DNA from: TMP-7 sp038322675
GTDB taxonomy: Bacteria; Acidobacteriota; Terriglobia; Bryobacterales; Bryobacteraceae
Reading direction: 5' to 3'
Length of the DNA: 64,000 bases
Assembly: GCA_038322675.1 (NCBI GenBank)
Contig: JBBQGE010000008.1
Coordinates: 1-64,000, forward strand
The notes below the pieces were generated by a model. The model ran no database searches. It was not told the DNA's origin and saw only the letters and a program-made list of their open reading frames with translations. The position numbers were made by a program, and so were the translations under genes. Positions 35,201 through 43,517 of this stretch are shown here, in pieces. Position 1 is the stretch's first letter. Each line of letters starts with the position of its first letter.

Positions 35201-35674
35201 ACCGACCGGGTTGCGCCCATTCAGTTCGAGCGCATCAATCTGTTCGCGCGTAACGAGCTTCTGAACGGAAGCGGACTCGGTCTGCAGTTGTTGCGCCGAT
35301 GCCGTCACTTCCACCGTCTCAGTGGCCGCGCCGACGCTCAGAGCCACGTCAATTGCGAGATTCGAACTGGGATCCAATTTGTTGTCCCGGCTCCTGTAGG
35401 CCTTGAAGCCCGGGGCTTCGACACTAGCGGCATACATGCCAGGCGGAATGTTCGTAATGGTATAGAAACCGGATTCGTTCGTCGTGGCTTGACGTTCGAG
35501 ACTTCCGGACTGGTTTTGGATGGTCACTTTCGCGTTCGGAATGGTCGCGCCCGAGGGATCCTTGACGAATCCCGAAATCGAGCCCAAATCCGACTGCGCA
35601 AATGAGACGACTGAAAAACACAACAGAGTGGCAAAAGCCATCAGCCATGTCTTCAGCGAACGGACAGAGTTCAT
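32213..35674 (-). CDS. TonB-dependent receptor, Oar-like, with carboxypeptidase-regulatory N-domain
   Basis: A 1153-aa outer-membrane protein from ATG 35674, chosen for the AGGAGAATTAC leader and the signal peptide WLMAFATLLCFSVVSFAQ. Residues about 25-110 are a carboxypeptidase-regulatory-like beta-sandwich (DLGSISGFVKDPSGATIPNA). A plug-like region (VTASAQQLQTESASVQKLV) precedes a large beta-barrel with aromatic-rich strands ending in the C-terminal RNLQLSLRFYF, a typical outer-membrane protein end. These receptors are numerous in Acidobacteriota and import oligosaccharides or other large ligands. The substrate is unknown. Confidence 0.92.
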   Translation of the reverse strand: MNSVRSLKTWLMAFATLLCFSVVSFAQSDLGSISGFVKDPSGATIPNAKVTIQNQSGSLERQATTNESGFYTITNIPPGMYAASVEAPGFKAYRSRDNKLDPSSNLAIDVALSVGAATETVEVTASAQQLQTESASVQKLVTREQIDALELNGRNPVGLASLVPGARGGNLAGLSFAFNQGPSNFNGSRNQENLITYDGAPATRTRSNGTSLGSADVDSTSEVQILTASYAPEYGRTSGAQIRILTRSGSSDFHGALYEYFRNNALNANTWTRNHTPGQAAVPPFRYNQYGYNVGGPFYIPGKFNKDKNKFFWYWAQEWVKYRYTDSASWTVPTNLMRQGNFSELLTVGPQNILGKVYQLKDPTTGQAIPGNIIPTTLLSPNGLGILKAYPDVNLTTFINGTNNMYLTALHPQNQRKDTLSVDMNLTDTQRLQFRRNNYSFWEYQPLDATPGRTPKFFDRPNQTNSLNYVWTLGPTLVNEAMATVSLDDVYIPVDTPNYFNRTTAGINYPYIFPEGKLIPTRIPTANITGLNGLNGGPYPSHSAGPIYTLSDSLTWVKGSHTLKFGFYFERSGENDNDEINVSACPTCTNNQNGQFAFTDTRSGFPSSGNAIANVAMGLFDSYSELGQRAYTVFRGSSYEPFVQDSWKVNQKLTINYGARYTVIVPYHALWGNMIVFDPTLYDPAKAVKVDPKTGKIIPGSGDRYNGMVIPGTDWPDSAKGRFPEANDPQYAYLFRGGSYPNYYSNIQWGQIQPRLGIAYQMNEKTVLRMGGGEYFTRLGVSDSVFLGGNPPFQPTANVSFGNVDNPGGTSTNLLPLTVTTQSRDFKNPSAWNWNFTAEREFFLNSVLSVGYVGRRGLHLQREANINQPTPAVVAANPGVNLDALRPYAGYNSVRETDNVASSMYNSLQVAWNRRFSKGLLFGLAYTFGKSNDSGSGNRDIIPNTYDASNLWGPSDYDVRHILILNFMYELPFFRGQSSLMGKVVGGWQVSGIFQAQTGTPCSVGKGNDYAGVGQDGSMSCLGQLWSYAGGDINYSKQMAHNGTSEASYWFQTTASDGTPLFAAPAKGTFVSQTGLRNLIYGPGFNNWNLGLFKKFAINERTGFQFRAEAFDAFNHPNWNGPGYDPTNSGTFGKITGKNNDARNLQLSLRFYF

Positions 35675-35944
35675 GTAATTCTCCTGAAGCGCCTCTTTTG
35701 GAGGCACCGACAGTGTAACGCGATCCGGCATCGAAAATCCAGCAGATACGGCCCGATAAGCCAGATATACACGCCTTTTGGAATCGGGATATTGCTCTTC
35801 GGATATTCATATCTGCTGCAAGAAGATAGTCATAGAAGGACGGAGGAAGGATCCGGCGCTAGCGGACCGGGCAGCTCTTTCCAAAACGCGTATTCCCGGT
35901 ATGGTGCCAGACTGGTGCGGCCCTGTTATCCTCAGGAAGTAGCC

Positions 35945-37474
35945 ATGCCCGCATCCCTGATCCAAGCGCACCTTGAAAAGCACGGCACCTCGCTGTCCCG
36001 TGTCGACTCCGGCCTGCTCGCGTATCTGGCGAACCTCGAAAACGTGGCGCACGTCGCGCCGCCGATCGCCAACGCCATCCTGCAGGAACTTCGCGATCAG
36101 CGCGCCAACATCAAGCTGATCGCCAGCGAGAACTACTCGTCGCTGGCGACGCAGAGCGCGATGGCCAACCTGCTGACCGACAAGTACGCCGAGGGCTTCC
36201 CCGAGCACCGTTTCTACGCCGGATGCCACAACGTCGATGTCATCGAGGCCTACGCGGTGGAGCAGGCCAAGGCGCTGTTCGGCGCCGAGCATGCCTATGT
36301 TCAGCCGCATAGCGGAGCGGACGCGAATCTGGTAGCTTTTTGGGCGGTATTGAACGCGCGTGTGGAAACGCCCGCCGTGGCCGAATTCGGCGTGAAGGAC
36401 TCGGCGGAATTATCGGATGCCGACTGGGAGACGGTCCGGCAGAAGCTGGGGAATCAGAGGCTGCTCGGCATGGATCTGCGGTCGGGCGGGCACCTCACCC
36501 ACGGCTATCGGAAAAACTCCTCGGCGAAGATGTTCCATGCGTTTTCGTATGGCGTGAATCGCGACACTTCCCTGCTGGATTACGACGAGATCGCCGCCCG
36601 GGCTCAGGAAGTGAAGCCCTTGATCCTGCTGGCAGGCTACAGCGCGTATCCCCGGGCAATCAACTTCCGCCGCATGCGGGAGATCGCCGATAGCGTGGGC
36701 GCGGTGTTCATGGTGGACATGGCGCACTTCGCGGGACTGGTTGCCGGCAAGGTGTTCGATGGCGACTTCGATGCAGTGGCACACGCGCAGATCGTCACCA
36801 GCACCACCCACAAGACCCTGCGCGGACCGCGCGGCGGCATCGTTCTTTGCACCGAGGAGTTTGCCGAACATGTGGACAAGGGCTGCCCGCTGGTATTGGG
36901 CGGTCCGCTGCCGCATGTGATGGCGGCCAAGGCGGTCGCGTTCACTGAGGCTCGCCAGCCGGAGTTCCGGGCGTACAGCCGCCGCATCGTTGAGAACTCG
37001 CGTGCGCTGGCGCAGGCCTTAGTCGACGAGGGGGCCACCGTGATCAGCGGCGGGACGGACAATCATCTGGTGTTGCTGGATGTGCGGCCGTTCGGGATTA
37101 CAGGGCGTCAGGCCGAATCGGCTGTTCGCGAGTGCGGCATCACGCTGAACCGGAACACGATTCCTTTCGATCCGAACGGCCCGTGGTATACCAGTGGACT
37201 ACGCTTGGGGACGCCCGCGGTAACGACGCTGGGCATGGGGGCCGCCGAGATGCGGGAGATCGCGTCGATTATGTCCGGCATGCTCAAGAACACGGAAGCG
37301 GAGCAGGCCTCGTCCGGCAAGAGCAAGGCGAAGTACCGGGTAGACGAGCGGACGAAATCCGAGGCATCCGCGCGCGTGCATGCATTGCTGGATCGATTCC
37401 CGGTCTACCCCGAACTCGACATCGACCTGATTGCGGAGCTCCTGGCGCACGTCGAGCAACCCGCTGCGGTGTAG
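35945..37474 (+). CDS. glyA: Serine hydroxymethyltransferase
   Basis: A 509-aa PLP enzyme from ATG 35945. Motifs are RANIKLIASENYSS, FYAGCHNVDVIEAYAVEQA, DMRSGGHLTHGY-like GMDLRSGGHLTHGY, MVDMAHFAGLVAG and STTHKTLRGPRGG, whose Lys (about residue 290) binds PLP. It interconverts serine and glycine with tetrahydrofolate. It is about 90 residues longer than the E. coli enzyme because of an N-terminal extension and an insert near residues 140-175 (ELSDADWETVRQKLGNQRLL), as in other long SHMTs. Monocistronic; the 270-bp upstream gap is shared with the TonB receptor. Confidence 0.95.
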   Translation: MPASLIQAHLEKHGTSLSRVDSGLLAYLANLENVAHVAPPIANAILQELRDQRANIKLIASENYSSLATQSAMANLLTDKYAEGFPEHRFYAGCHNVDVIEAYAVEQAKALFGAEHAYVQPHSGADANLVAFWAVLNARVETPAVAEFGVKDSAELSDADWETVRQKLGNQRLLGMDLRSGGHLTHGYRKNSSAKMFHAFSYGVNRDTSLLDYDEIAARAQEVKPLILLAGYSAYPRAINFRRMREIADSVGAVFMVDMAHFAGLVAGKVFDGDFDAVAHAQIVTSTTHKTLRGPRGGIVLCTEEFAEHVDKGCPLVLGGPLPHVMAAKAVAFTEARQPEFRAYSRRIVENSRALAQALVDEGATVISGGTDNHLVLLDVRPFGITGRQAESAVRECGITLNRNTIPFDPNGPWYTSGLRLGTPAVTTLGMGAAEMREIASIMSGMLKNTEAEQASSGKSKAKYRVDERTKSEASARVHALLDRFPVYPELDIDLIAELLAHVEQPAAV

Positions 37475-37490
37475 CCGCGCTCGCTGACCG

Positions 37491-38092
37491 TCATTGCACT
37501 TTAACTGTGACCTTTTCGGAGTCGGTCCCCCCGGGGCCGCTCACCTGCACCTTGTACGTTTTTGTCTGCTGCGGGAAATCGGCGAAACAGGCGTGGCCGG
37601 GTGAATTCACCGCCGCGGGTCTCAATCTCCCGACGTCATAGCTGGTGGCGTTGACGGCTTTGAAACACAGCGTCACCATCTCGCCTTTCTTCACCTCGAT
37701 TTTATTCACCGATACTTCCAGCAGTTTGGTTCGAGGAGGCCCTACCAGGACGGTAGTGGCGGCGGTGGCGGCCTGCCCGCTCTCGTCTTCTGCCGTCAGC
37801 TTGTAGGTGGTGGTATGCGGCGGAATCAACTCCACGCAGCGTTGAGCGCCGGCCACATGTTCGCCACTGGAGGGTCCAACCGCACCGTTTTCGCATGGTC
37901 GACGCCGTAACAGAGCTTGGTCGGTTCACCTGCGTGGACCGCCGGGTCGGAAGCGTAGAACTGAGTAATGCGGACGGCCTGCGGACCGGACTCGGTGACC
38001 GGACGCAACGATCCCATAAATCGCATAGGGCGGAATCGGGCAATGAAGATAAACAGGGCGATGCCGAGTAGAATCAGATGCCGGAGTCTCAT
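37491..38092 (-). pseudogene. Membrane-anchored Ig-like protein, frameshifted
   Basis: From 38092 the frame encodes an N-terminal membrane helix (HLILLGIALFIFIARF) then QFYASDPAVHAGEPTKLCYG and ends at WPALNAAWS. The adjacent frame continues as RCVELIPPHTTTYKLTAEDE, ATTVLVGPP and a second beta-sandwich repeat SVNKIEVKKGEMVTLCFKAV, to the stop at 37491. Restoring one C (CTCAACGC to CTCAACCGC near 37820) joins them as NRCVEL. Both halves look like paired Ig-like domains with matched Cys. One base is missing, so the gene is disrupted or the base was miscalled. Confidence 0.75.
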
Positions 38093-38100
38093 TATCCCGA

Positions 38101-39015
38101 TTAGACACCGGTCAGCGCTCGAAAGTTGTATCCGAAAATGAGCGTGGCTTCTTCCTCTTTCAGCCCGAGTTCGTAGACTGCGGTCGCCTGCGCCTCAAAC
38201 ACGGCGGAGTGCCACCCTCTGGGGAAGTACGACGAATCCGTTCCGAACAACAGGCGCCGCGGCCCCACCACTTCCAGAGCTTGGCGGAAAACGTGCCGCA
38301 ACTCGACACCTTCATAGCGGATCCAGTGGTTGGAACTCGAGGTATCGAGGAAGATGTTCGGGCACAGATCGGCCACCATCAATGCTTCCCGGAGGTAGCC
38401 CGCGCCGAAATGCGGGATCACGAATCGCAGTTGCGGATACCGCAGGGCCACCGCATGCAGATCGATCGGATTCGAGAACCGCATGTCGAAGGGCGACGGC
38501 AGTCCGAGCTTGTTCCGTACGCCGACACTCAGCACGCCGCAATGCACGAAGATCAACGTCGAGGGACGAGTCGCGGCCACCACGTCGAGCACGGCGAGTG
38601 CAGGATCGTCGTGCATGTAGAAGCGGTGCATCGCCGGAAACAGGCACACCGCGTGCATACCGCGATCCAACGCCCCTTGCACATGCGGCACCACGTTCTC
38701 CGCTTTCGGATTCACCATGAAGTAGCCGGAGAGACGAGCGGGAAACGCGGCGACTGCGGCCAGCAGCGACTCTTCGTCGTCCGGCACGCTGGCAATGATG
38801 GCCGCCCGATCCACGCCATGCCTGTCGAGTTCCTCCACCCAGATCCGCGCCAATGCTTCGGGATTCGCCGGCGGCATCTGCCAGCCCAGAGTGGCGCCCA
38901 TCGAGTCCAGCGTCAAACCCTGTGCCTGAGCGGCCAGCGTGGTGAAAAATCGATTCGAGAAGAAATGAATGTGACAGTCCGACACGTGCATCGGACCCCA
39001 AGGCGATTGCACCAT
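38101..39015 (-). CDS. Amidohydrolase-2 family metal-dependent hydrolase
   Basis: A 304-aa TIM-barrel hydrolase. The metal-binding DCHIHFFSNRFF opens the protein; other landmarks are RAAIIASVPDDEESL, TLIFVHCGVLSVG, FVIPHFGAGYL and LLFGTDSSYFPRGW, the last carrying the catalytic Asp. Cytosolic; no signal sequence. Relatives act as decarboxylases or amide hydrolases. It follows the response regulator by 7 nt in a leftward operon-like run. Confidence 0.85.
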   Translation of the reverse strand: MVQSPWGPMHVSDCHIHFFSNRFFTTLAAQAQGLTLDSMGATLGWQMPPANPEALARIWVEELDRHGVDRAAIIASVPDDEESLLAAVAAFPARLSGYFMVNPKAENVVPHVQGALDRGMHAVCLFPAMHRFYMHDDPALAVLDVVAATRPSTLIFVHCGVLSVGVRNKLGLPSPFDMRFSNPIDLHAVALRYPQLRFVIPHFGAGYLREALMVADLCPNIFLDTSSSNHWIRYEGVELRHVFRQALEVVGPRRLLFGTDSSYFPRGWHSAVFEAQATAVYELGLKEEEATLIFGYNFRALTGV

Positions 39016-39022
39016 GCTGGCG

Positions 39023-39730
39023 TTACTCCTCGCCTTCTTCGGTCCGGTTCTCGCGGACCGGCACCATTCCCGGTGAGGGGAGCCGGGTCAGACCCGCCGC
39101 GAGCGCCAGTTGAGTCAAACCCGCAACGTTGTTCACCGCCAACTTTTTCATCATTGTCTTACGATAGCTTCGAACGGTCTGCAGACCCAAATCGAGCAGC
39201 ACGGCGATGTCCTTGCTGGTCTTGCCTTCGGCCACCAATCGTAGGACTTGCAGTTCCCGCGGGGATAACTCGTCGAGACCTGTCGGAGTCGGTACTGTAT
39301 CCAGATCGCCGCGCTTGATTCGATGGAGCAACCGGTCGGAAACCTGCGGACTCAGGTACGAACCGCCCTTTGCCACCGTTCGCAAGGCTTCCAGAAGGTC
39401 CTCGTCCGAGGCCCGTTTCAGGACGAATGCCCGAGCCCCCGCCCGGATCGCGCCGACCACCGACTGCTCATCGTCGTACATCGAAAGCATGACGACCCGG
39501 GTGTCCGGCCAGTAGCGCAAAATCTCCTGGGTTGTCTCAATGCCGTTCAAACCCGGAAGCCCGATGTCCATCAGCACGATGTCGGGTTTGCATCGCCGGC
39601 AGACCTGGATAGCTTCGGTTCCTGTCTCGGCCTCACCAATTACCTGAAAGTCTTCCGTGGTTCGGAGGATGGCCTTGATGCCGTCGCGCATGATCTTGTG
39701 ATCGTCAACCAGCAAGATCTGGTATGCCAT
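39023..39730 (-). CDS. NarL/FixJ-type response regulator
   Basis: A 235-aa two-domain regulator. Receiver: QILLVDDHKIMRDGIKAIL with acidic pocket, phospho-acceptor Asp in DIVLMDIGLPGLNG (about residue 55), and conserved Lys in AFVLKRAS. Output: LuxR-type helix-turn-helix LSPRELQVLRLVAEGKTSKD with VRSYRKTMMKKLAVNN. Phosphorylation should drive dimerisation and DNA binding. The gene 14 nt upstream encodes a histidine-kinase-like protein that lacks a recognisable ATPase domain. Confidence 0.92.
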   Translation of the reverse strand: MAYQILLVDDHKIMRDGIKAILRTTEDFQVIGEAETGTEAIQVCRRCKPDIVLMDIGLPGLNGIETTQEILRYWPDTRVVMLSMYDDEQSVVGAIRAGARAFVLKRASDEDLLEALRTVAKGGSYLSPQVSDRLLHRIKRGDLDTVPTPTGLDELSPRELQVLRLVAEGKTSKDIAVLLDLGLQTVRSYRKTMMKKLAVNNVAGLTQLALAAGLTRLPSPGMVPVRENRTEEGEE

Positions 39731-39744
39731 TTGCTAGTGCAAGA

Positions 39745-40428
39745 CTACGTGGTACAGTCCTGGTCCTCCGTCATGGCCCGAATCAAACCGCTGTCGGTGC
39801 CGTCTCCGTACTCGACTGCTACTCCGGACTGGACCGTCCGGCAGTAAAGTACTAATAAATCCCGCCGATACTTGCTCGAATTTTCCACTGAGCAAGCGTG
39901 ACTCGATTCATCGTACAGTACTTCTAGTACGTATGCACGAAAAGATTTGATAACACGTAAATGAACGAAATTCGCGCCACTCTCTCGAAGAAATTCAAGA
40001 CAGTAGCCGGTGAATAACCCGAGAGAGAGCGCCGGTTGCGCCGGAATCCGGAAATCGGCGGGAAATTCGAGGGTCAGCCCCTGCGGGAACGCAGGTTTGC
40101 CCTGTTCGATTTGGTGTTCCAGTGCAAACCGGAGTCCCGTTCGTGAAACTGGGGAGGGGTTCAAGGCCCGGCTCAACTCCCGGATTTGCGCGAGGCCCTG
40201 GTCGAGCAGATTCTGGAATTCACGGAGGTGAGGTGCGGTGGCCGGATTCTCCATCGAGACGAGTCCCGCATGAAGACCGGCCGCGCTCAGCAGTTGTCCG
40301 GCGTCATCGTGGAGGAGTTGCGCTGCACGGCGCCTTCCGAGTTCGTATTCACGGATTAAGGAGGCCGACGCATCCATCCAATCGCTACCGGAAAACCGGG
40401 CGACGATCGCCGACAGATCCTGAATCAC
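39745..40428 (-). CDS. HisKA_3-type histidine-kinase-like protein lacking the ATPase domain
   Basis: A 227-aa protein. The H-box helix RRRAAQLLHDDAGQLLSAAG with candidate phospho-His followed by DD is typical of NarX/DesK-type dimerisation domains, and ELSRALNPSPV matches the second helix. The C-terminal half (about 110-227) shows no N, G1 or G2 boxes, so it could not bind ATP by itself. It may accept phosphate from another kinase or act as a phosphatase. It overlaps the transketolase C-subunit gene by 4 nt and precedes the response regulator by 14 nt. Confidence 0.7.
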   Translation of the reverse strand: MIQDLSAIVARFSGSDWMDASASLIREYELGRRRAAQLLHDDAGQLLSAAGLHAGLVSMENPATAPHLREFQNLLDQGLAQIRELSRALNPSPVSRTGLRFALEHQIEQGKPAFPQGLTLEFPADFRIPAQPALSLGLFTGYCLEFLRESGANFVHLRVIKSFRAYVLEVLYDESSHACSVENSSKYRRDLLVLYCRTVQSGVAVEYGDGTDSGLIRAMTEDQDCTT

Positions 40429-41393
40429 CGTTTCTTGCGGCCGGCGGCGCGTCGCGCGGCCTCGGCGACATTCGGCGCGACGAGTCCGTACTTTTGCAGC
40501 AACTCGTCCGGAGTACCGGATTCGGCATACGTGTTCTGAATGCCGACGAACTCCATCACGCAGGGAGAGGTCTCCGCCACAACCTGAGCGACGCGAACGC
40601 CGAGTCCGCCATCCACCAGGTGCTCCTCGGAAACGACAATCGCTCCGGTTTCCGAGGCCGCCTTCGCGATGAGATCGCGATCCAGCGGTTTTACCGTATG
40701 CAGATCGATAACGCGGGCCGAAATGCCCTCGGACTCCAGCGTCTCGGCAGCGCGGATCGATTCGGCCACCAGGAGTCCGGTAGCGATCAGGGTAACGTCC
40801 GAACCGTCCACCAGTTGAATACCCTTACCGATTTCGAACTTCTGGTCCGCCTGGTAGATGATGGGCGCCTTGATACGTCCGGCGCGGATGAAGACCGGGC
40901 CAACGTGCTCCGCCGCGGCGTGAACCAGGGCTGTCATCGACACCTCGTCGGCCGGGGAGATCACGATGAATCCGGCCAGCGAGCACGCGAGACTCAGATC
41001 CTCGATGCTCATTTGCGACGGACCGTCCTCGCCGATCGAGATGCCGCTGTGAGTCCCGACCACTTTCAGGTTCACGTTCGGAAACGCCGCCGTCACGCGC
41101 AGTTGCTCAAACCCTTTGTTCAGCACGAAGACAGAAAAACTGGAAACGAAGGCCATCTTTCCCGAGGACGTGAGACCCGACCCGATGCCGACCATGTTCG
41201 CTTCGGCGATTCCGCACTCGAAGAAGCGATCGGGGAATTCCTTCTGGAAATAGCTGGTATACGTCGATTTCGAAAGGTCGGCATCGCACACCACCACGTT
41301 GGGGTTCGAGCGCCCCAATTCCACCAGCGCCTTTCCGAACGCCTCACGCGTCGCGGCACCGAGTTTCAGTTCGTATTTCGTATTGACCGGCAT
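40425..41393 (-). CDS. Transketolase, C-terminal (pyrimidine/C-domain) subunit
   Basis: A 322-aa protein corresponding to the transketolase pyrimidine and C-terminal domains. Landmarks are RVIDLHTVKPLDRDLIAKAA (C-domain), CGIAEANMVGIGSGLTSSGK with the catalytic Glu region, and GEDGPSQMSIEDLSLACSLA. Together with the upstream gene it forms a divided enzyme of the Archaea/Bacteria split type that transfers two-carbon units in the pentose phosphate pathway. The N-subunit gene ends 3 nt upstream; the 3' end overlaps the HK-like gene by ATGA. Confidence 0.9.
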   Translation of the reverse strand: MPVNTKYELKLGAATREAFGKALVELGRSNPNVVVCDADLSKSTYTSYFQKEFPDRFFECGIAEANMVGIGSGLTSSGKMAFVSSFSVFVLNKGFEQLRVTAAFPNVNLKVVGTHSGISIGEDGPSQMSIEDLSLACSLAGFIVISPADEVSMTALVHAAAEHVGPVFIRAGRIKAPIIYQADQKFEIGKGIQLVDGSDVTLIATGLLVAESIRAAETLESEGISARVIDLHTVKPLDRDLIAKAASETGAIVVSEEHLVDGGLGVRVAQVVAETSPCVMEFVGIQNTYAESGTPDELLQKYGLVAPNVAEAARRAAGRKKR

Positions 41394-41396
41394 GAT

Positions 41397-42218
41397 TTAC
41401 GCAAGCTCCTGCAGTGCTTTTTCGGCTTCCTCTTTGCTCGGCGCCGTACCGTGGAATTTCGGATTGTTCTCCATGAACGACACGCCCTTGCCTTTAATGG
41501 TCTGCGCGATGATCACGGTCGGCTTGCCTTTCGTCTCCGCGGCTTCCGCAAACGCCTTCTGCAGGGCCGGAATGCTGTGGCCGTCGATATCGATGACGTG
41601 CCAGCCGAAACTCTTCCACTTGTCGTCGATAGGCTCCAGGTCCAGGATGTCCTTCACGAAGCCGTCCAACTGAATCTTGTTGTAGTCGACGATGGCGACA
41701 ATGTTGTCCACCTTGTGGAACGAGCCGAACATGGCCGCTTCCCAGATCTGCCCCTCCTGAATCTCGCCGTCGCCGAGCACGACGTAGGTTCGCGACGGAC
41801 TCTTGTCCAGTCGCGCCGCCAGCGCCATGCCGATTCCGAGCGAGAGCCCTTCACCCAGCGATCCTGTCGATGCCTCGAGCGCGGGGATGAACCGGACATC
41901 GGGGTGGCCCTGGTAGATGGATCCGAGTTTGCGCAGATTATTCAACTCGTCGATCGGCGTGTAACCGGTCTCAGCCATGACGGTGTATAGAACAGGCGCC
42001 GCGTGGCCCTTCGACAGGATGAAACGGTCGCGATCGGGCCATTTTGGATTGGCCGGATCATGCCGCATCACGTCGAAGAACAGCGTCACCAGGATTTCGA
42101 CAGCCGATAACGAACCGCCCGGATGTCCGGACTTGGCTGCCGTGATCATTTCAATAATGTGCCGGCGGGTCTGTTTGGCGATCGCCTGCAGTTGGGAGAC
42201 ATCAGAAGTCTTTTGCAT
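41397..42218 (-). CDS. Transketolase, N-terminal (TPP-binding) subunit
   Basis: A 273-aa protein. GHPGGSLSAVEILVTLFFDV and the TPP/metal motif GDGEIQEGQIWEAAMFGSFH...IVDYNKIQLDG identify the diphosphate-binding half of a divided transketolase. KGHAAPVLYTVMAETG is the family's conserved His-containing loop. The partner half is directly downstream, and the two would assemble into the active enzyme. Confidence 0.92.
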   Translation of the reverse strand: MQKTSDVSQLQAIAKQTRRHIIEMITAAKSGHPGGSLSAVEILVTLFFDVMRHDPANPKWPDRDRFILSKGHAAPVLYTVMAETGYTPIDELNNLRKLGSIYQGHPDVRFIPALEASTGSLGEGLSLGIGMALAARLDKSPSRTYVVLGDGEIQEGQIWEAAMFGSFHKVDNIVAIVDYNKIQLDGFVKDILDLEPIDDKWKSFGWHVIDIDGHSIPALQKAFAEAAETKGKPTVIIAQTIKGKGVSFMENNPKFHGTAPSKEEAEKALQELA

Positions 42219-42307
42219 GCGTAACTCTTCAATGTATCATTGGCCGAAGAGGGTGCAGTTGTCCTGTAGGATGCCGGACGTTGCCCGGCACGGTCGCGGA
42301 ACCAGGT

Positions 42308-42574
42308 TCACGCGACGGGACTGTTGCCGGCTTCGGCGATTTGCCGGTCCAAAAACTCGAGAGCCTGCTCCAACTGTCGCCGGTATCGGGGATTGCAGGC
42401 AGTGTCAAGGTCGTTGAGTACGCGAGTACGGGACAGCATCAAGCTGTGCAGTTTCGATTCCCGCTCGAGATCCTGCGGATTTCTCTTCGTATGAGCCTCC
42501 GCGCGTGCCACTTGGGCCGCAACAGCCGAGTCCATCTGAGACTCGACCGACTTGCTTTCCCAGCCGCGAGCCAT
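42308..42574 (-). CDS. Hypothetical small helical protein
   Basis: An 88-aa charged protein predicted almost entirely helical (MDSAVAAQVARAEAHTKRN, RQLEQALEFLDRQIAEAG). It begins 28 bp from the divergent ACT-domain gene and is the first gene in the leftward run before transketolase. No family recognised. It is conserved-looking in composition but could be a regulatory adaptor. Confidence 0.55.
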   Translation of the reverse strand: MARGWESKSVESQMDSAVAAQVARAEAHTKRNPQDLERESKLHSLMLSRTRVLNDLDTACNPRYRRQLEQALEFLDRQIAEAGNSPVA

Positions 42575-42602
42575 GGTTCAAGTATATCCTTCTATCTAGA
42601 AC

Positions 42603-43259
42603 ATGGTGGAAAACTTCGGAATCGTGATCCACGCCGATGCCGGACTCGGCGTGCTTCATCAGATCACAGGCGTCATCGCGCGGCGCCAGGGGAACATCTC
42701 GAGCGTCGCCATTATCGACGAGAAGAACGGAGAGGCGCGGTTGTACTTTGAAATCGAGATGCCGGAGAGCCCGCAAACCTTGCTGGACGACCTCTGCGCG
42801 ATTCCAATCGTCCGGGAAGTCCATTTGGTGAACACGCTCGAAAAGATTTATGGAAAGCGAATCATCATCGTGGGCGGCGGCGCGCAAGTGGGGCAGGTGG
42901 CCATCGGGGCGATCTCGGAGGCGGATCGCCACAACATCCGCGGCGAGCACATTTCCGTGGATACCATTCCGCTGGTGGGCGAGCAGCCGATCGCGGATGC
43001 GGTTCGTGCCGTGGCGCGATTGCCGCGGGCCCGCGCGCTGGTTCTGGCCGGGGCGCTGATGGGCGGCGACATCGAGAATGCCGTCCGTGAGGTGCGTGCG
43101 CAGGGGCTGCTGGTGGTGAGTCTGAATATGGCGGGCAGCGCTCCGGAGGCCGCCGACCTGGTGGTGACCGATCCCGTCCAGGCGGGAGTGATGACGGTGA
43201 TGGCCATAGCGGATACGGCGAAGTTTTCCATCGGCCGGCTCAAGCGTCGTGTATTCTGA
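42603..43259 (+). CDS. ACT domain protein with DUF5612-like C-terminal domain
   Basis: A 218-aa protein. Residues 1-75 are an ACT domain (GIVIHADAGLGVLHQITGVI, RLYFEIEMPE). Residues 85-218 resemble DUF5612: IIIVGGGAQVGQVAIGAISE, ISVDTIPLVGEQPIADAV, ARALVLAGALMGGDIENAVR. Such proteins are seen mostly in archaea and probably sense an amino acid or related ligand. The start lies 28 bp from a divergent gene and lacks an obvious ribosome binding site, so the mRNA may be leaderless. Confidence 0.8.
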   Translation: MVENFGIVIHADAGLGVLHQITGVIARRQGNISSVAIIDEKNGEARLYFEIEMPESPQTLLDDLCAIPIVREVHLVNTLEKIYGKRIIIVGGGAQVGQVAIGAISEADRHNIRGEHISVDTIPLVGEQPIADAVRAVARLPRARALVLAGALMGGDIENAVREVRAQGLLVVSLNMAGSAPEAADLVVTDPVQAGVMTVMAIADTAKFSIGRLKRRVF

Positions 43260-43265
43260 ATCAAA

Positions 43266-43514
43266 ATGGCGTGCGAACCCACTTCGAAAGAGTCGATGAA
43301 GGAGCTTCACGAACTTGCCGGGCGCGCCCGCGAACGCGGCGACGATTGCCTGGGTGTGATGCTCGCGGGGGTGGAACTGCACATCGCGCTGGGGCGGGAG
43401 TTGGAACTGTTGGACTGGATGCGCTCTCACGTGCAAGCGATGCGCGATGCGGTGGCGGGTACGCCGTCGGCTGAAGATCTGGAGCGGCTGTACCGCGAGG
43501 GGGAAGAGCACTAA
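43266..43514 (+). CDS. Hypothetical 82-aa protein
   Basis: An 82-aa acidic helical protein (SMKELHELAGRARERGDDCL, LDWMRSHVQAMRDAV) lying 6 nt after the ACT gene and 3 nt before the next gene. No domain is recognised; the tight spacing places it in a three-gene operon with the ACT protein. Confidence 0.6.
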   Translation: MACEPTSKESMKELHELAGRARERGDDCLGVMLAGVELHIALGRELELLDWMRSHVQAMRDAVAGTPSAEDLERLYREGEEH

Positions 43515-43517
43515 TCG

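Noticed and set aside
35830..35944. ZTP (pfl) riboswitch before glyA
   Set aside because: GCGGACCGGGCAG faintly recalls the 3' conserved part, but the 5' conserved segment and pseudoknot partners are absent.
40122..41990. 622-codon plus-strand frame
   Set aside because: Antisense to the split transketolase and HK-like genes, which have clear motifs.
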